The position numbers and the translations under genes are program-made. Positions 8,647 through 18,111 of a stretch of 64,000 nucleotides of DNA are shown here, in pieces. Numbering within the stretch: the stretch's first letter is position 1; every line of letters starts with the position of its first letter. Under the pieces are notes generated by a model. That model was not told the origin of the DNA. It searched no databases and saw nothing but the letters and a program-made list of their open reading frames with translations. The DNA comes from Caulobacter sp. BP25 (lineage in GTDB: Bacteria; Pseudomonadota; Alphaproteobacteria; Caulobacterales; Caulobacteraceae), in the NCBI RefSeq assembly GCF_002737755.1, contig NZ_PEGH01000017.1, forward strand, positions 558,001 to 622,000, written 5' to 3'.

Positions 8647-8958
8647 ATGAACGCCTTTCCCCAGGGGACTGTCCACGAAGCCGCCGCGGATCTCCAGGCG
8701 GCGGTGCAGTCGGATCCCGACGTCCTTGGTCTTTGGGAAAACCTGACGCCGCTTGGGCGAAACGAGTTCATTTGCTGGGTCGATGACGCCAAGCAAGCCG
8801 CAACGCGCCAACGCCGCATCCAGCGAACCCTGGAGGAACTGCTGGAGGGTAAGAAGCGGCCCTGCTGCTGGGCGGGCTGCATCCATCGCACCGACAAGGC
8901 GCCGGGGCCTTGGCAGCAGGCGGTCCTGATCGACGGGAAGGGCAAGAGCGGTCGATAG
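8647..8958 (+). CDS. YdeI/OmpD-associated family protein
   Basis: This 103-residue protein resembles the C-terminal OmdA-type domain of YdeI proteins. The characteristic motif is LGRNEFICWVDDAKQAATRQRRI, a short helix-rich segment, here followed by a tail with CCWAGCIHR. The function of the family is not established; some members are linked to resistance to membrane-active stress. ATG 8647 is preceded by AGGAAG at proper spacing, and GTG 8644 is a near-equivalent start. It is 36 bases downstream of yggS and may be cotranscribed. Confidence 0.75.
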   Translation: MNAFPQGTVHEAAADLQAAVQSDPDVLGLWENLTPLGRNEFICWVDDAKQAATRQRRIQRTLEELLEGKKRPCCWAGCIHRTDKAPGPWQQAVLIDGKGKSGR

Positions 8959-9000
8959 GTCGGGTCTAGGGTCCGTACTCAATCAGCTGAAATCATTTTC

Positions 9001-9120
9001 TCTCGTCATCCCGGCCGGAAGACCGCGTAGCGGGCTGTAGCGCCGGGACCCAGGGGCCAGTGCAGTGCGGCGGCCCCTGGGTCCTAAGACAGCCTCTGCG
9101 AGGCTTCCGGGATGACGAGA
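9001..9120. repeat. A-family palindromic element (copy 1)
   Basis: The 120-bp unit is bounded by perfect 14-bp inverted ends, TCTCGTCATCCCGG and its complement. An inner 13-bp perfect pair lies at 9046-9058 and 9072-9084. It fills the gap between the YdeI-like gene and the L,D-transpeptidase gene, whose 3' ends face each other. Related copies are at 10453, 44776 and 53941. Confidence 0.8.
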
Positions 9121-9173
9121 GCTTTAGTCTTTGAATATTGGGGGCTTTTCGCCTCTGCAATTGAGTCCAGACC

Positions 9174-9680
9174 CTAGCCCACGATCTCCACCGCATCGCC
9201 CGACTTGGCCACCGCCAGCACCGCCTCCAGGTCCGCCCGCGCCAGAGCCACGCAGCCCTCGGTGCCCGGATAGCCTTCGCGCGCCAGGTGCATGAAGATC
9301 GCCGAGCCCATCCCCGGAACCGGCGGGTCGTCGTTGTGGCCCAGGATCACCACCAGGTCGTAGACGGCGTCGTCGCGCCACATGCGCTCGGCGCTGGCCG
9401 GATAGGGCAGGGTGACGGGGCGGTTGTAGTTCGGATCGCCTGGCGCATCGCACCAGCCGTCCTCGCGCCGCGTGGCGCGAACGGGCAGGGCGGTTGTCGG
9501 GCCTTGCGTATAGATGTCTGGCCGATACCAGACCTCGCGCATGCGCCAGACGCCCAGCGGGCTCTTGCCGTCACCCTCGCGCTTATCGGCGGCCCCGATC
9601 GCGCCGGCCTTGCCGATCGCGCAACGTAGGGTCTGCCCGTCCAGCTCGAAACGACCATCGGCGTGGGCGCGGAATAGCAT
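9174..9680 (-). CDS. L,D-transpeptidase (YkuD) family protein
   Basis: YkuD-domain enzymes make 3-3 peptidoglycan cross-links or attach proteins to the wall. The 168-residue product is one catalytic domain with GHNDDPPVPGMGSAIFMH and GTEGCVALARADLEAVL, giving a His131/Cys143 active-site pair. I see no signal peptide or transmembrane segment. Either export uses another route or the true substrate is cytoplasmic. It is divergent from cenR, with 74 bases between starts. Confidence 0.85.
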   Translation of the reverse strand: MLFRAHADGRFELDGQTLRCAIGKAGAIGAADKREGDGKSPLGVWRMREVWYRPDIYTQGPTTALPVRATRREDGWCDAPGDPNYNRPVTLPYPASAERMWRDDAVYDLVVILGHNDDPPVPGMGSAIFMHLAREGYPGTEGCVALARADLEAVLAVAKSGDAVEIVG

Positions 9681-9754
9681 GAAGCGGTGACTCCGAGACT
9701 TAAGCGGTGGGCCGGGGTTGTCCCGGAGGCCCGCAGCGGTGCATGTTTCCCCTT

Positions 9755-10441
9755 ATGGCGCAACGCAAGACCCTTTTGCTGATCGACGACGACGACGACC
9801 TGCGTGGCGCCCTTGCCGAGCAGCTGGCCCTGCACGAGGAGTTCGCGGTCAACGAGGCCGCCAGCGCCGGCGAGGGCGTGCGGATGGCGCGCGAGATCAA
9901 GCCCGACCTGATCCTGCTGGATGTTGATCTGCCCGACATGGACGGCCGCGAGGCCTGCCGCCTGATGCGCAAGAACGGCGTCACCGCGCCGGTAATCATG
10001 CTGACGGCCGCGGCCAGCGACAGCGACACGATCCTGGGCCTGGAGTCCGGCGCCAACGACTATGTGACCAAGCCCTTCCGCTTCGGCGTGCTGCTGGCCC
10101 GCATCCGCGCCCAGCTGCGCAGCTACGAGGCCTCGGAAGACGCGCTGTTCCGCATCGGTCCGTACGAATTCCGCCCCTCGGCCAAGCTGCTGGTCGACGA
10201 GAAGCAGAAGAAGGTGCGGCTGACCGAGAAGGAAACCAACATCCTGAAGTACCTCTATCGCGCCGGCTCCAAGCCGGTGTCGCGCGAGGAGCTGCTGACC
10301 GAGGTCTGGGGCTACAACGCCGGGGTCACGACCCACACGCTGGAGACCCACGTCTACCGCCTGCGCCAGAAGATCGAGCCCGATCCGGCCGTGGCGCGCA
10401 TCCTGATCACCGAGATGGGCGGGTATCGGCTGCAGCCTTAG
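9755..10441 (+). CDS. cenR: OmpR-family response regulator, CenR-like
   Basis: The 228-residue protein has a receiver domain with the acidic pocket IDDDDD, phosphoacceptor Asp56 in LILLDVDLPDMDG, Thr84 and Lys106 (YVTKPF). A C-terminal winged helix follows (LTEKETNILKYLY, then TTHTLETHVYRLRQKIE). It matches my recollection of Caulobacter CenR, the essential envelope regulator paired with the kinase CenK, which is encoded elsewhere. No kinase gene is adjacent here, as expected for CenR. An upstream in-frame start at 9707 lacks support; ATG 9755 gives the normal N-terminus. Confidence 0.85.
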   Translation: MAQRKTLLLIDDDDDLRGALAEQLALHEEFAVNEAASAGEGVRMAREIKPDLILLDVDLPDMDGREACRLMRKNGVTAPVIMLTAAASDSDTILGLESGANDYVTKPFRFGVLLARIRAQLRSYEASEDALFRIGPYEFRPSAKLLVDEKQKKVRLTEKETNILKYLYRAGSKPVSREELLTEVWGYNAGVTTHTLETHVYRLRQKIEPDPAVARILITEMGGYRLQP

Positions 10442-10452
10442 GCGGCGAACGC

Positions 10453-10564
10453 TGTCATCCCCGGCGAACCCGGGCGAACGTCGGGGGAAGACCCGGGACC
10501 ACGGCAAGCTCGGTGTTTCTGGCGGTCCCGGCTCGGCGCGCTTCGCGCTTGGCCGTGATGACAA
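10453..10564. repeat. A-family palindromic element (copy 2)
   Basis: It begins TGTCATCC and ends GATGACA, with inner GGGACC and GGTCCC arms and a GGCAAGCTCGG segment also present in copy 4. It lies between the convergent cenR and secB genes, next to the secB terminator. Sequence agreement with copy 1 is strong only at the ends. Confidence 0.7.
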
Positions 10565-10575
10565 TCGAAACGGCC

Positions 10576-10608
10576 AAAGAAAAAGGGCCCGACCTTTCGG
10601 CCGAGCCC
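10576..10608 (-). terminator. Rho-independent terminator of secB
   Basis: Read on the minus strand, GGGCTCGGCC pairs with GGTCGGGCCC (two G-U pairs) around a GAAA tetraloop and is followed by TTTTT. It starts 27 bases past the secB stop codon. Confidence 0.85.
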
Positions 10609-10634
10609 CTCTCAATGACATGCGGGCCAAACGC

Positions 10635-11138
10635 TTAGGCGTTGCCGACCACGCCGCCGGCTTCGGCCTGGGCCTTGCGCGCGGCGTAGACGCCGGCGAA
10701 GTCGATCGGGTCGATCAGGAACGGCGGGAAGCCGCCCTCGGCCGTCACGTCCGAGATCAGGCGACGGGCGTAGGGGAACAGGAAGCGCGGGCACTCGATC
10801 AGCAGCACCGGCTCAAGGTCTTCCTCGGACACGCCAGCGATGTGGAACAGGCCCCCATAGACCACTTCGACGTGGAACACGGCTTGCTCATCGCGCAGGG
10901 CGCGGGCCGAGAGCTTCAGGTCCACTTCGAACAGGCCGTCGGGACGACCGCGGGCGTTCATCTCGACGCCCATGTCGATGGCGGGCTGGGCCGCGCCGGC
11001 GCGCAGGCTGTCGGGGGCCAGCGGGTTCTCGAACGAGAAGTCGCGGACGAACTGGGCCAGGATGCGCACGCCCGTTTGGCCGGCGGCGTCTTCCGAAGTC
11101 CCCTCGGGGGCGCCATTGGGGGCGGAGGTGTCGGTCAT
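10635..11138 (-). CDS. secB: Protein-export chaperone SecB
   Basis: SecB keeps preproteins unfolded and passes them to SecA. The 167-residue protein has a low-complexity N-terminal tail and then the SecB core: [45 protein letters not shown] and [33 protein letters not shown]. The last is the near-invariant SecB motif. Length is normal for alphaproteobacteria. It stands alone, divergent from timA, with its own terminator. The 226-base gap to timA includes a CTGGCG-CAA-CGCCAG hairpin and a CCTATATAGG palindrome at 11249-11258 that could be a -10 element. Confidence 0.96.
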   Translation of the reverse strand: MTDTSAPNGAPEGTSEDAAGQTGVRILAQFVRDFSFENPLAPDSLRAGAAQPAIDMGVEMNARGRPDGLFEVDLKLSARALRDEQAVFHVEVVYGGLFHIAGVSEEDLEPVLLIECPRFLFPYARRLISDVTAEGGFPPFLIDPIDFAGVYAARKAQAEAGGVVGNA

Positions 11139-11364
11139 TAGGACAAAATCCGTGATCGGCGTCTAAAACGCCTAGAGTAAGGTGGGCGCTGCTACCATGA
11201 GGGCCCGTCTGGCGCAACGCCAGGCGCCTGACGAGAGAGCTTGTCTCGCCTATATAGGAAGGACACAGGCGTTCGCCTGGGGTCGGAGCGGTTGTTCCGA
11301 CGCCAAGAGGCGGCCGCCGATCCTTTAAATCCCCTGGGCCCAAAGCCCGTCGCCGGACCCTGAA

Positions 11365-11961
11365 GTGCTCCAGATCCTGTTCCTCGCCGCGGTCGCCGCC
11401 ATCGTCCTCTACCAGCTCTACGCCACCCTGGGGCGCCGGGTCGGGCGTCAGCCGGAGGATACGCCCATCAAGGCCAGCCCCGCCGGCCCCGCGCCCGTCG
11501 TGACCGACGCCCACCCGGCGCTGCGTTCCGATGGGCTCGCCGCACTGAAGGCCCGCCAGCCGGACTTCGATCCCGCCAAGTTCATGATGGGCGCCCGCGC
11601 CGCCTATGAGCAGATCGTCACGGCCTATGCCGAGGGCGACCGCGAGACGCTCAAGCCCCTTTTGGCGCCCGAGGTGATGGCCAATTTCGAGCAAGCCATG
11701 GCCGCTCGTGAGGCCGCTGGGCGCTCCGAGAAGCTCGAGTTCATGGCGCCGCCGCGCCTTGACCTGGAAAGCATCGACCTGGTCGGCGACACCGCCAAGG
11801 CGGTGGTGCGGATTCTGGCCGAGGTGCGCACCCGCACCAAGGACGAGCGCGGCGAGGGGGTCGACGACCGCCGCACCGCCGAGCTCTGGACCTTCGAGCG
11901 GGAGGTCAAGAGCACCGATCCGAACTGGCATCTCTCGTTCGTCGCCGCCGCCGAGGCCTGA
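11365..11961 (+). CDS. timA: Tim44/TimA family protein
   Basis: This 198-residue protein has one N-terminal membrane-anchor helix (LQILFLAAVAAIVLYQLY), a charged linker and a C-terminal Tim44-like domain (FMMGARAAYEQIVTAYAEGDRETLKPLLAPEVMANF). Tim44 is the mitochondrial import-motor adaptor. The bacterial homologue TimA, studied in Caulobacter, is an inner-membrane protein of unclear job. The start is GTG. Its stop overlaps the mltA start by one base, so membrane and wall functions are coupled in one operon. Confidence 0.85.
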   Translation: MLQILFLAAVAAIVLYQLYATLGRRVGRQPEDTPIKASPAGPAPVVTDAHPALRSDGLAALKARQPDFDPAKFMMGARAAYEQIVTAYAEGDRETLKPLLAPEVMANFEQAMAAREAAGRSEKLEFMAPPRLDLESIDLVGDTAKAVVRILAEVRTRTKDERGEGVDDRRTAELWTFEREVKSTDPNWHLSFVAAAEA

Positions 11962-13163
11962 TGCGAGCCGTCCGGAACGCCTCGACCGCCATCGGCCCCT
12001 TGGCCCTGGCGACGCTGCTGCTGAGCGCGTGCGCCAGCGTGGTCTCGCCGCCGCCTCCCATCGCTTTGCCCGCCGCGCCACCGCCCCCGCCGGCTCAGGC
12101 GGCGCCTCAATCTCAGCCGCCGGTGACGCAGCCGTCGCCGGCCTCGGCGATCGCGTTCGCGGACCTGCCCGGCTGGGCGCAGGAAGACCATTTGGCGGCG
12201 CTGAAGGCCTTTCAAGCCGGTTGCGGCGTTTCGAAGGACGCTGCCTTGGCGCGGGTCTGCGACCAGGCCCGCGCGATGAGCGCCACGGACGCCGCCTCGG
12301 CCCGCGCCTTCTTCGAGGCCAATTTCCAAGCCCAGCCCGTCGGCGCCAAGGAAGGGGGGGATGATGGTCTTCTGACCGCCTATTTCGCGCCCGAGTATCA
12401 GGCGCGGACGTCGCGCAACGCCGAGTTCTCGGCCCCCGTGCGCCGTCTGCCGGACGATCTGGTCGTGCTGGATCTTGGCCCCTTCGAGCCGGCCATGGTC
12501 GGCAAGAAGATCACCGGCCATGTCGAGGGCAAGACCTTCGTCCCCTATCCGGATCGCGCCGAGATCGAGGCGGTTCCGACCGACAAGCCCCTCGCCTGGA
12601 TGCGGCCCGAGGAGCTGTTCTTCCTACAGATCCAGGGCTCTGGCGTGCTGGTCCTCCCGGAGGGCCGCCGGGTGAAGGCGGTGTTCGCCGGGACGAACGG
12701 AAAGCCCTTCGTCGGTATCGCCGCGCCCATGCGCGACAAGGGCTTGCTGCCCGACAACAACACCTCTGGCGACGCCATCCGGACCTGGCTGGCCGAGCAT
12801 CGCGGGCCCGAGGCCGACGCGATCATGCGGCTGAACCCGCGCTATGTGTTCTTCAAGACAACCCCGGACGATGGCAAGGAGCCCATGGGCTCGGCGGGGG
12901 TGTCCCTGCCGCCCGGCCGCGCCATCGCCGTCGACCCCGGCCGCCACGCCTATGGCGCGCTCTATTGGCTGGACGCCAGCGCTCCGGCCCTGGCCGGCGC
13001 CTTCCCGGTCTATCGCCGCCTGGCGGTGGCGCTGGACACCGGCGGCGCGATCAAGGGCGAGGTGCGCGCCGACCTCTACATGGGCACGGGCGCCGACGCG
13101 GGCGCCGAGGCCGGCCGCGTGCGCCACGTCTTGCGCCTCTACCGCCTCGTTCCGAAGCCGTAA
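11961..13163 (+). CDS. mltA: Membrane-bound lytic murein transglycosylase A
   Basis: MltA cleaves the glycan between MurNAc and GlcNAc, releasing anhydro-muropeptides. The 400-residue product has a lipoprotein signal (lipobox LLSAC, Cys24) and a proline/alanine/glutamine-rich linker. The MltA double-psi barrel follows, with TAYFAPEYQAR, FLQIQGSGVL and the catalytic-region pattern LDTGGAIKGEVRADLYMGTGADAG. The start overlaps the timA stop as TGATG. A GTG-initiated Smr gene follows after one base, completing a tight three-gene unit. Confidence 0.93.
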   Translation: MRAVRNASTAIGPLALATLLLSACASVVSPPPPIALPAAPPPPPAQAAPQSQPPVTQPSPASAIAFADLPGWAQEDHLAALKAFQAGCGVSKDAALARVCDQARAMSATDAASARAFFEANFQAQPVGAKEGGDDGLLTAYFAPEYQARTSRNAEFSAPVRRLPDDLVVLDLGPFEPAMVGKKITGHVEGKTFVPYPDRAEIEAVPTDKPLAWMRPEELFFLQIQGSGVLVLPEGRRVKAVFAGTNGKPFVGIAAPMRDKGLLPDNNTSGDAIRTWLAEHRGPEADAIMRLNPRYVFFKTTPDDGKEPMGSAGVSLPPGRAIAVDPGRHAYGALYWLDASAPALAGAFPVYRRLAVALDTGGAIKGEVRADLYMGTGADAGAEAGRVRHVLRLYRLVPKP

Positions 13164-13164
13164 G

Positions 13165-13734
13165 GTGAGCAAGAAGCCGCCGCCCGGTGCTGAGGATGAT
13201 AAGCGCCTATGGCGTCTGGTCGTCTCGACGGTGACCCCGCGCGGGGCGGCCAAGCCGGAGAAGATGCGCAGCAAGGCGCGGATCCGGCCTTCTCTGAAGG
13301 CCGACACCGCCCTGCCGGCCGAGCCGCCGACGCGCCTGGCCTCGATCGCGCCGCTGCGGCTGCATCCCGAAGACCTGAAACCGGTCGCGCAGAAGCCGCT
13401 GAAGAACCCGGCCGGCCATATCGAGCCGAACCGCAAGCTGCGGATCGTCAAGGAGCGCGACCCGATCGGCGCGCGGCTGGACATGCACGGCCTGGACCAG
13501 GACCAGGCTCGCGCGACGCTGGAAGCCTTCATCCGCCGCTCGTTCAGCCAGGGTCACCGGGCGGTGCTGGTGATCACCGGCAAGGGCAAGATCGGGCAGG
13601 GGGTCTTGAGGTCTCGCACGCCCGAATGGCTGACCGACCCGTCCCTGCGCGAGATGGTCGCCGGCGTCTCCACCGCCGACCGCCGCCACGGCGGCGAGGG
13701 GGCGCTGTACGTGGCGCTGAAGCGGCGGGTGTGA
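13165..13734 (+). CDS. Smr/MutS2-type domain protein
   Basis: The 189-residue protein has a basic, disordered first half and a C-terminal Smr domain: RLDMHGLDQDQARATLEAFI, then HRAVLVITGKGKIGQGVLRSRTPEWL. Small Smr proteins are nucleases or nucleic-acid binders. Here the DxHG and TGxG motifs are both intact (LDMHG, ITGKG). GTG 13165 begins one base after the mltA stop. Its connection to cell-wall turnover is only positional. Confidence 0.85.
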   Translation: MSKKPPPGAEDDKRLWRLVVSTVTPRGAAKPEKMRSKARIRPSLKADTALPAEPPTRLASIAPLRLHPEDLKPVAQKPLKNPAGHIEPNRKLRIVKERDPIGARLDMHGLDQDQARATLEAFIRRSFSQGHRAVLVITGKGKIGQGVLRSRTPEWLTDPSLREMVAGVSTADRRHGGEGALYVALKRRV

Positions 13735-13768
13735 GGCGTCCTAAAGCGGCGAAATGGCCGCCGGCGCA

Positions 13769-13875
13769 GGCCCCCACCTGACCGCTTCGCGGTCGTCCGC
13801 CCCCGGAGGGGGCAGAAGGGGAGCGCCTTCTTCCCCCTCCGGGGGAGGAGCGCCGAAGGCGCGGAGGGGGCAAGT
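13769..13875. repeat. B-family intergenic repeat (copy 1)
   Basis: The unit reads GCCCCCACCTGACCGCTTCG...GGAGGGGGCAAGT. Its first hairpin has stem CCGC/GCGG, and the second half has GCGCCGAAGGCGC. It separates the convergent smr and hisE genes. Other copies are at 18978, 21314, 27041, 27688 and 42904, with a variant at 42210. Confidence 0.8.
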
Positions 13876-13885
13876 GTCCCCTAAA

Positions 13886-14227
13886 CTAGCCCTCCCGCGA
13901 CGCCTTCTCGGCGATGCCCGAAGTTCCCTCGCGGGCTTCCAGCTTCTCGGCCACGGCGTCCAGCGAGACGCCCGAGGCGGCCATCAGGGCCAGCCAGTGG
14001 TAGAGCAGGTCGGCGCTTTCGGCGGCCAAGGCTTCAGGCCCCCCCTCTTGAGACTTGAGGGCCACGGCGGCGATCACCGTCTCGATGGCTTCCTCGCCAA
14101 GCTTCTTGGCGGCGAGGGCCGGGTCGTTCAGCAGCTTGGCGGTGTAGGACACCGACGGATCGCCGCCCTTGCGGGCCTCGATCGTGGCGGCCAGGCGTTG
14201 CAGGACGTCGGTCAGGCGCTGGCTCAT
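13886..14227 (-). CDS. hisE: Phosphoribosyl-ATP pyrophosphatase
   Basis: HisE performs the second step of histidine synthesis, releasing pyrophosphate from PR-ATP. The 113-residue protein has the MazG-like helical core with [25 protein letters not shown] and [17 protein letters not shown], the metal-binding EExxE/D pattern of this family. It is the last gene of the minus-strand run hisB-hisH-hisA-hisF-hisE, and its ATG overlaps the hisF stop by four bases. Confidence 0.93.
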   Translation of the reverse strand: MSQRLTDVLQRLAATIEARKGGDPSVSYTAKLLNDPALAAKKLGEEAIETVIAAVALKSQEGGPEALAAESADLLYHWLALMAASGVSLDAVAEKLEAREGTSGIAEKASREG

Positions 14228-15006
14228 GCGGCCCCCTTCAGAGCGTCGAGGCGCACCGGGATGCCGGCGTCGGCCATGGCCTGCTTGGCCTCTCCGATCG
14301 AGATCTCGCCGAAGTGGAAGATCGAGGCGGCCAGCACGGCGGCGGCGTGGCCGTCGCGGGCGGCTTCGACCAGGTGCGCAGGGCTACCCGCGCCGCCCGA
14401 GGCGATCACCGGCACGTTGACCGCGCCCGTCACGGCTTTGAGCAGCGGGATGTCGTAGCCGATCTTGGCGCCGTCGCGGTCCATTGAGGTCAGCAGGATC
14501 TCGCCCGCGCCGCGCTCGACCACCTTGGCGGCCCATTCGACCACGTCGATCCCGGTGTCCTTGCGGCCGCCATAGGTCCAGACGTTCCAGCCCGAGCCGT
14601 CCTCGCGCGCCTTGGCGTCGATGGCCACGACCACGCACTGGCTGCCGAAAGCATCAGCTCCAGCGGCGATCAGGTCGGGGTTCTCCACGGCGGCGGTGTT
14701 GGTCGAGACCTTGTCGGCGCCGGCCAGCAGCAGGCGGCGCATGTCCGAGACTTGCCTCACGCCCCCGCCCACCGAGACCGGCATGAAGCAGACCTCGGCG
14801 GTGCGCGAAATGACGTCCAGGATCAGGCCCCGGCCTTCGCTGGAGGCGGTGATGTCCAGGAACATCAGCTCGTCGGCGCCGGCGGCGTCATAGGCGCGCG
14901 CTTGCTCCACCGGATCGCCGGCGTCGCGCAGGGAGACGAAATTGACCCCCTTGACCACCCGCCCGTCCTTCACGTCGAGGCAGGGAATGATCCGGGTCTT
15001 CAGCAT
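14224..15006 (-). CDS. hisF: Imidazole glycerol phosphate synthase, cyclase subunit HisF
   Basis: HisF joins ammonia from HisH to PRFAR to form IGP and AICAR. The 260-residue TIM barrel starts [20 protein letters not shown] with the catalytic Asp in [15 protein letters not shown]. It has the second catalytic Asp in [16 protein letters not shown] and phosphate-binding VIASGGAG. Its start shares one base with the hisA stop. AICAR made here feeds purH, which lies 26 kb away in the same window. Confidence 0.97.
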   Translation of the reverse strand: MLKTRIIPCLDVKDGRVVKGVNFVSLRDAGDPVEQARAYDAAGADELMFLDITASSEGRGLILDVISRTAEVCFMPVSVGGGVRQVSDMRRLLLAGADKVSTNTAAVENPDLIAAGADAFGSQCVVVAIDAKAREDGSGWNVWTYGGRKDTGIDVVEWAAKVVERGAGEILLTSMDRDGAKIGYDIPLLKAVTGAVNVPVIASGGAGSPAHLVEAARDGHAAAVLAASIFHFGEISIGEAKQAMADAGIPVRLDALKGAA

Positions 15007-15731
15007 CAGGCGGCCGCCGCGATCAGGGCTTCGGAGGGCCGGATCGTGCCGGCATAGAGCGAGCGGCCCAGGATGGCGCCGGCGATCTCGACGCCCTTGC
15101 GGGCCTTCAAGCGCTCGATGTCGGCCACGGCCGCCACGCCGCCCGAGGCGATGACAGGGATCGAGACGGCGTCGGCCAGCTCGCCCACGCCCTCGACATT
15201 GACGCCCGTCAGGGCGCCGTCACGGCTGATGTCGGTGATGATCAGGGCCGCCACGCCGGCGTCCTCGAAGCGACGCGACAGGTCGATCGCCGACAGGTCC
15301 GACAGGCCGGTCCAGCCGTCGACGGCGACCTTGCCGTCACGGACGTCGACGGCCACGGCGATCTGCTCGGGCCACAGGCGGGCGGCCTTGCGCACCAGGT
15401 CCGGGTCGTGAACGGCCACGGTGCCCAGGATCACGCGGGACACGCCCGCCTCGATCCAGGCCTCGACGCCTTCCAGCGTGCGGATGCCGCCGCCCAGTTG
15501 CACCGGGATCGAGATCGACTCCAGGATCGTCTCGACGGCGGCGGTGTTGACCGACTTGCCCTCGATGGCGCCGTTCAGGTCAACGACGTGCAGCCACGAG
15601 AAGCCGTCCTTGACGAAGCGCTGGGCCTGGTCGGCGGGCGAGGTGTTGAAGACCGTGGCCTTCTCCATGTCGCCGTGCAGCAGGCGCACGCACTGGCCGT
15701 CCTTCAGGTCGATGGCGGGATAGAGGATCAT
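15006..15731 (-). CDS. hisA: ProFAR isomerase HisA
   Basis: HisA isomerises ProFAR to PRFAR. The 241-residue barrel has [21 protein letters not shown] at the start, [16 protein letters not shown] in the middle and [15 protein letters not shown] late, with the two catalytic Asp residues in AIDLKDG and TDISRDG. I set the start at 15731, where ATG overlaps the hisH TGA as ATGA; an ATG three codons upstream at 15740 is possible. The frame stays open well into hisH, but only this segment has HisA features. Confidence 0.95.
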   Translation of the reverse strand: MILYPAIDLKDGQCVRLLHGDMEKATVFNTSPADQAQRFVKDGFSWLHVVDLNGAIEGKSVNTAAVETILESISIPVQLGGGIRTLEGVEAWIEAGVSRVILGTVAVHDPDLVRKAARLWPEQIAVAVDVRDGKVAVDGWTGLSDLSAIDLSRRFEDAGVAALIITDISRDGALTGVNVEGVGELADAVSIPVIASGGVAAVADIERLKARKGVEIAGAILGRSLYAGTIRPSEALIAAAA

Positions 15732-16369
15732 GGGCGCCATTCCAGGAAGTTGGCGAGCAGGGCGAGCCCTGAGGCTTGTGACTTTTCGGGGTGAAATTGT
15801 ACGCCCGCGACGTTGTCCTTGGCCACCGCGGCCGTGAACGGTCCGCCGTGGTCGGTTGTCGCAACGACATCTTCCGGGTTGGAAGGGGTCAGGGCGAACG
15901 AATTGGCGTAGTACATGTGGGCGCCGTCCTCGATGCCCTTGAACAGGGCATGAGCGCGCGTGAAGGCGATCGCGTTCCAGCCCATGTGCGGGATGGTCAG
16001 CGAGGGATCGCTCGGCTTGAGCCTCGTAACCTGGCCCTGGATCCAGTCCAGGCCCGGCGTGACGCCGAACTCCAGGCCCTCGGTGGCCAGGAGCTGGTGG
16101 CCGACGCAGATGCCCATGAACGGGACGCCCCGGCCGTGGACAGCTTGGTTCATCGCCTCGTAGACGCCGGTCGCGTCCAGGCCCGCGCGGCACGAGGCGA
16201 AGGCCCCGACGCCGGGCAGGAAGACGCGATCGGCCTTGGCGACAAGGTCGGGATCGGCGGTGACGACGATGTCGGCGTCGAGCGCGCGGCGGCGGGCCGC
16301 CTCGCGCAGGGCCTTTTCGGCCGAACGCAGGTTGCCCGACCCGTAATCGATCAGGGCGACGGTCTGCAT
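15728..16369 (-). CDS. hisH: Imidazole glycerol phosphate synthase, glutaminase subunit HisH
   Basis: HisH is the class I glutamine amidotransferase that supplies ammonia to HisF. The 213-residue protein has [13 protein letters not shown], the nucleophile elbow [13 protein letters not shown] with its catalytic Cys, and the His/Glu pair in [13 protein letters not shown]. Length is normal. It begins nine bases downstream of hisB and overlaps hisA at its end. Confidence 0.96.
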   Translation of the reverse strand: MQTVALIDYGSGNLRSAEKALREAARRRALDADIVVTADPDLVAKADRVFLPGVGAFASCRAGLDATGVYEAMNQAVHGRGVPFMGICVGHQLLATEGLEFGVTPGLDWIQGQVTRLKPSDPSLTIPHMGWNAIAFTRAHALFKGIEDGAHMYYANSFALTPSNPEDVVATTDHGGPFTAAVAKDNVAGVQFHPEKSQASGLALLANFLEWRP

Positions 16370-16378
16370 GGAATGTCC

Positions 16379-16969
16379 TTACAGCACGCCCTTGGTGGAC
16401 GGAGCCTGGCCGCCGGTCTTCGGGTCGATCTCGACCGCCTGACGCAGCGCCCGGGCCAGGGCCTTGAAGCCGCTTTCGGCGACGTGGTGGGTGTTGTCGC
16501 CGTACAGGGTCTCAAGATGCACGCACGCCCCGCAGTTCATGGCGAACGCGTGGTGGAACTCTTTGAAGAGCTCGGTGTCCATCTCGCCGACCTTGGGCCG
16601 CTTGAAGTCGACCTTCCAGATCAGATACGGCCGGTTGGACAGGTCGATGGCGCAGCGCGTCAGGGTCTCGTCCATCGGGATATAGGACGAGCCGAAGCGG
16701 CGGATGCCCTTGAAGCCGTCCAGCGCCTTGTTCACCGCCAGGCCCAGCACGATGCCGGTGTCCTCGACGGTGTGGTGCATGTCGATGTGCAGGTCGCCCT
16801 TGGTCTCGACCTTCAGGTCGAAGCCGCCGTGGCGCGCGAAGCTCTCCAGCATATGGTCGTAGAAACCAATGCCGGTGGAGATCGTCGAGACGCCGGTCCC
16901 GTCGAGATCGATCCAGACCCGGATCTGGGTCTCTTTCGTCTCGCGGACCACTTCAGCGGTGCGGGCCAT
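16379..16969 (-). CDS. hisB: Imidazoleglycerol-phosphate dehydratase HisB
   Basis: This is the monofunctional dehydratase form (196 residues), without the phosphatase domain found in enterobacterial HisB. Both metal-binding motifs are present: [16 protein letters not shown] with [15 protein letters not shown], and the second-repeat pair [16 protein letters not shown] with [16 protein letters not shown]. It follows the PfkB kinase gene by seven bases and opens the his genes proper. Confidence 0.96.
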   Translation of the reverse strand: MARTAEVVRETKETQIRVWIDLDGTGVSTISTGIGFYDHMLESFARHGGFDLKVETKGDLHIDMHHTVEDTGIVLGLAVNKALDGFKGIRRFGSSYIPMDETLTRCAIDLSNRPYLIWKVDFKRPKVGEMDTELFKEFHHAFAMNCGACVHLETLYGDNTHHVAESGFKALARALRQAVEIDPKTGGQAPSTKGVL

Positions 16970-16976
16970 CTTAGCT

Positions 16977-17966
16977 CTAAAGTCCGTTCTTTGCGGCCAG
17001 CTCGCGCAGGGATACCTGCGGACGCGGACCGTAGTGGTCGATCACCTCGGCGGCCGCCAGGCTGCCCAGCTGGCCACAGATAGGCAGCGGGCGGCCCTGG
17101 GAAAGGCCAAAGAGGAAACCCGCCGCGTATTGGTCGCCCGCGCCGGTCGTGTCCACGACTTTTTCGACCGGATAGGCCGAGACTTCGTGAATGAGCGCGC
17201 CTGAGGCGACGACCGAACCCTTTTCGCTGCGGGTGACCGCGGCGATCTCGCAACGGGCGGCCAAAGCCTTGACGGCCTCATCGAAGTCGGTGGTCTCGAA
17301 CAGCGAGCAGACCTCGCTCTCGTTAGCGAAGACGATGTCGCACTGGGTTTCGATGAAACCCAGCAGCGCCGAGCGGTGGCGATCGACCATGAAGCTGTCG
17401 CTCAGCGTCATCGAGATCTTGCGACCCGCGCCGTGGCAAAGGGCGGCGGCCTTGGCGAAGGCGCGGCGGGCTTCGGGCGGATCGAACAGATAGCCTTCCA
17501 GGTAAGAGTACTGGGCGGCCTCGATGATCTCGGGATCAACATCGGCCGGGTTCAGCTCGACGCAGGCGCCCAGATAGGTCGACATGGTGCGCTGGGCGTC
17601 GGCGGTGACGTTGATCAGGCTTTGAGCGGTCGCCGGACCGTCAGCCAGCGGCGGGGTCGTGAACACGCAGCCGATGGCGTTCATGTCATGGCGGAAGACG
17701 CGGCCCAGCTGGTCGTCTGCGACCTTGCCGATGAAGGCGGCCTTGCCGCCGAAGCTGGCGACGCCGGCCACGGTATTGGCCGCGCTGCCGCCCGAGGCCT
17801 CGATCGCCGAGGCCATCACGTCGTACAGGCTGGCCGCCCGCGCCGGGTCGATCAGGGCCATCGAGCCCTTCACCAGCCCTTCGCGCGCGAGAAAGGCGTC
17901 GTCGCACTGAGCGATGACGTCGACGATGGCGTTGCCAATGGCGGCGACGTCGTAGAGCGCTGTCAT
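16977..17966 (-). CDS. PfkB family kinase, probable adenosine kinase
   Basis: The 329-residue ribokinase-fold protein has the N-terminal GNAIVDVIA strand and GGSAANTVAGVASFGGKAAFIGKVADDQLG. The C-terminal PfkB signature is VVDTTGAGDQYAAGFLFGLSQG, with the catalytic base Asp in GAGD. Proteins of this type are annotated as adenosine kinase, which converts adenosine to AMP. A ribokinase or inosine kinase cannot be excluded. It precedes hisB by seven bases and heads the histidine run, a plausible link because the pathway begins from ATP and PRPP. I chose ATG 17966 over the 14-codon longer frame. Confidence 0.88.
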   Translation of the reverse strand: MTALYDVAAIGNAIVDVIAQCDDAFLAREGLVKGSMALIDPARAASLYDVMASAIEASGGSAANTVAGVASFGGKAAFIGKVADDQLGRVFRHDMNAIGCVFTTPPLADGPATAQSLINVTADAQRTMSTYLGACVELNPADVDPEIIEAAQYSYLEGYLFDPPEARRAFAKAAALCHGAGRKISMTLSDSFMVDRHRSALLGFIETQCDIVFANESEVCSLFETTDFDEAVKALAARCEIAAVTRSEKGSVVASGALIHEVSAYPVEKVVDTTGAGDQYAAGFLFGLSQGRPLPICGQLGSLAAAEVIDHYGPRPQVSLRELAAKNGL

Positions 17967-18111
17967 GGGGCGAAGCAAACCTTTGAAAGAACAGGGCCGA
18001 GGGCCCAAGCAGCACGGCGATTAAAGGAAGTGGCGCGTCAAGGCAACGCAAGCTCTTGCCCGAGACCCTGCGACACTCTAACGCGATCCCCGAGTTTAGG
18101 TGAGCAAACCG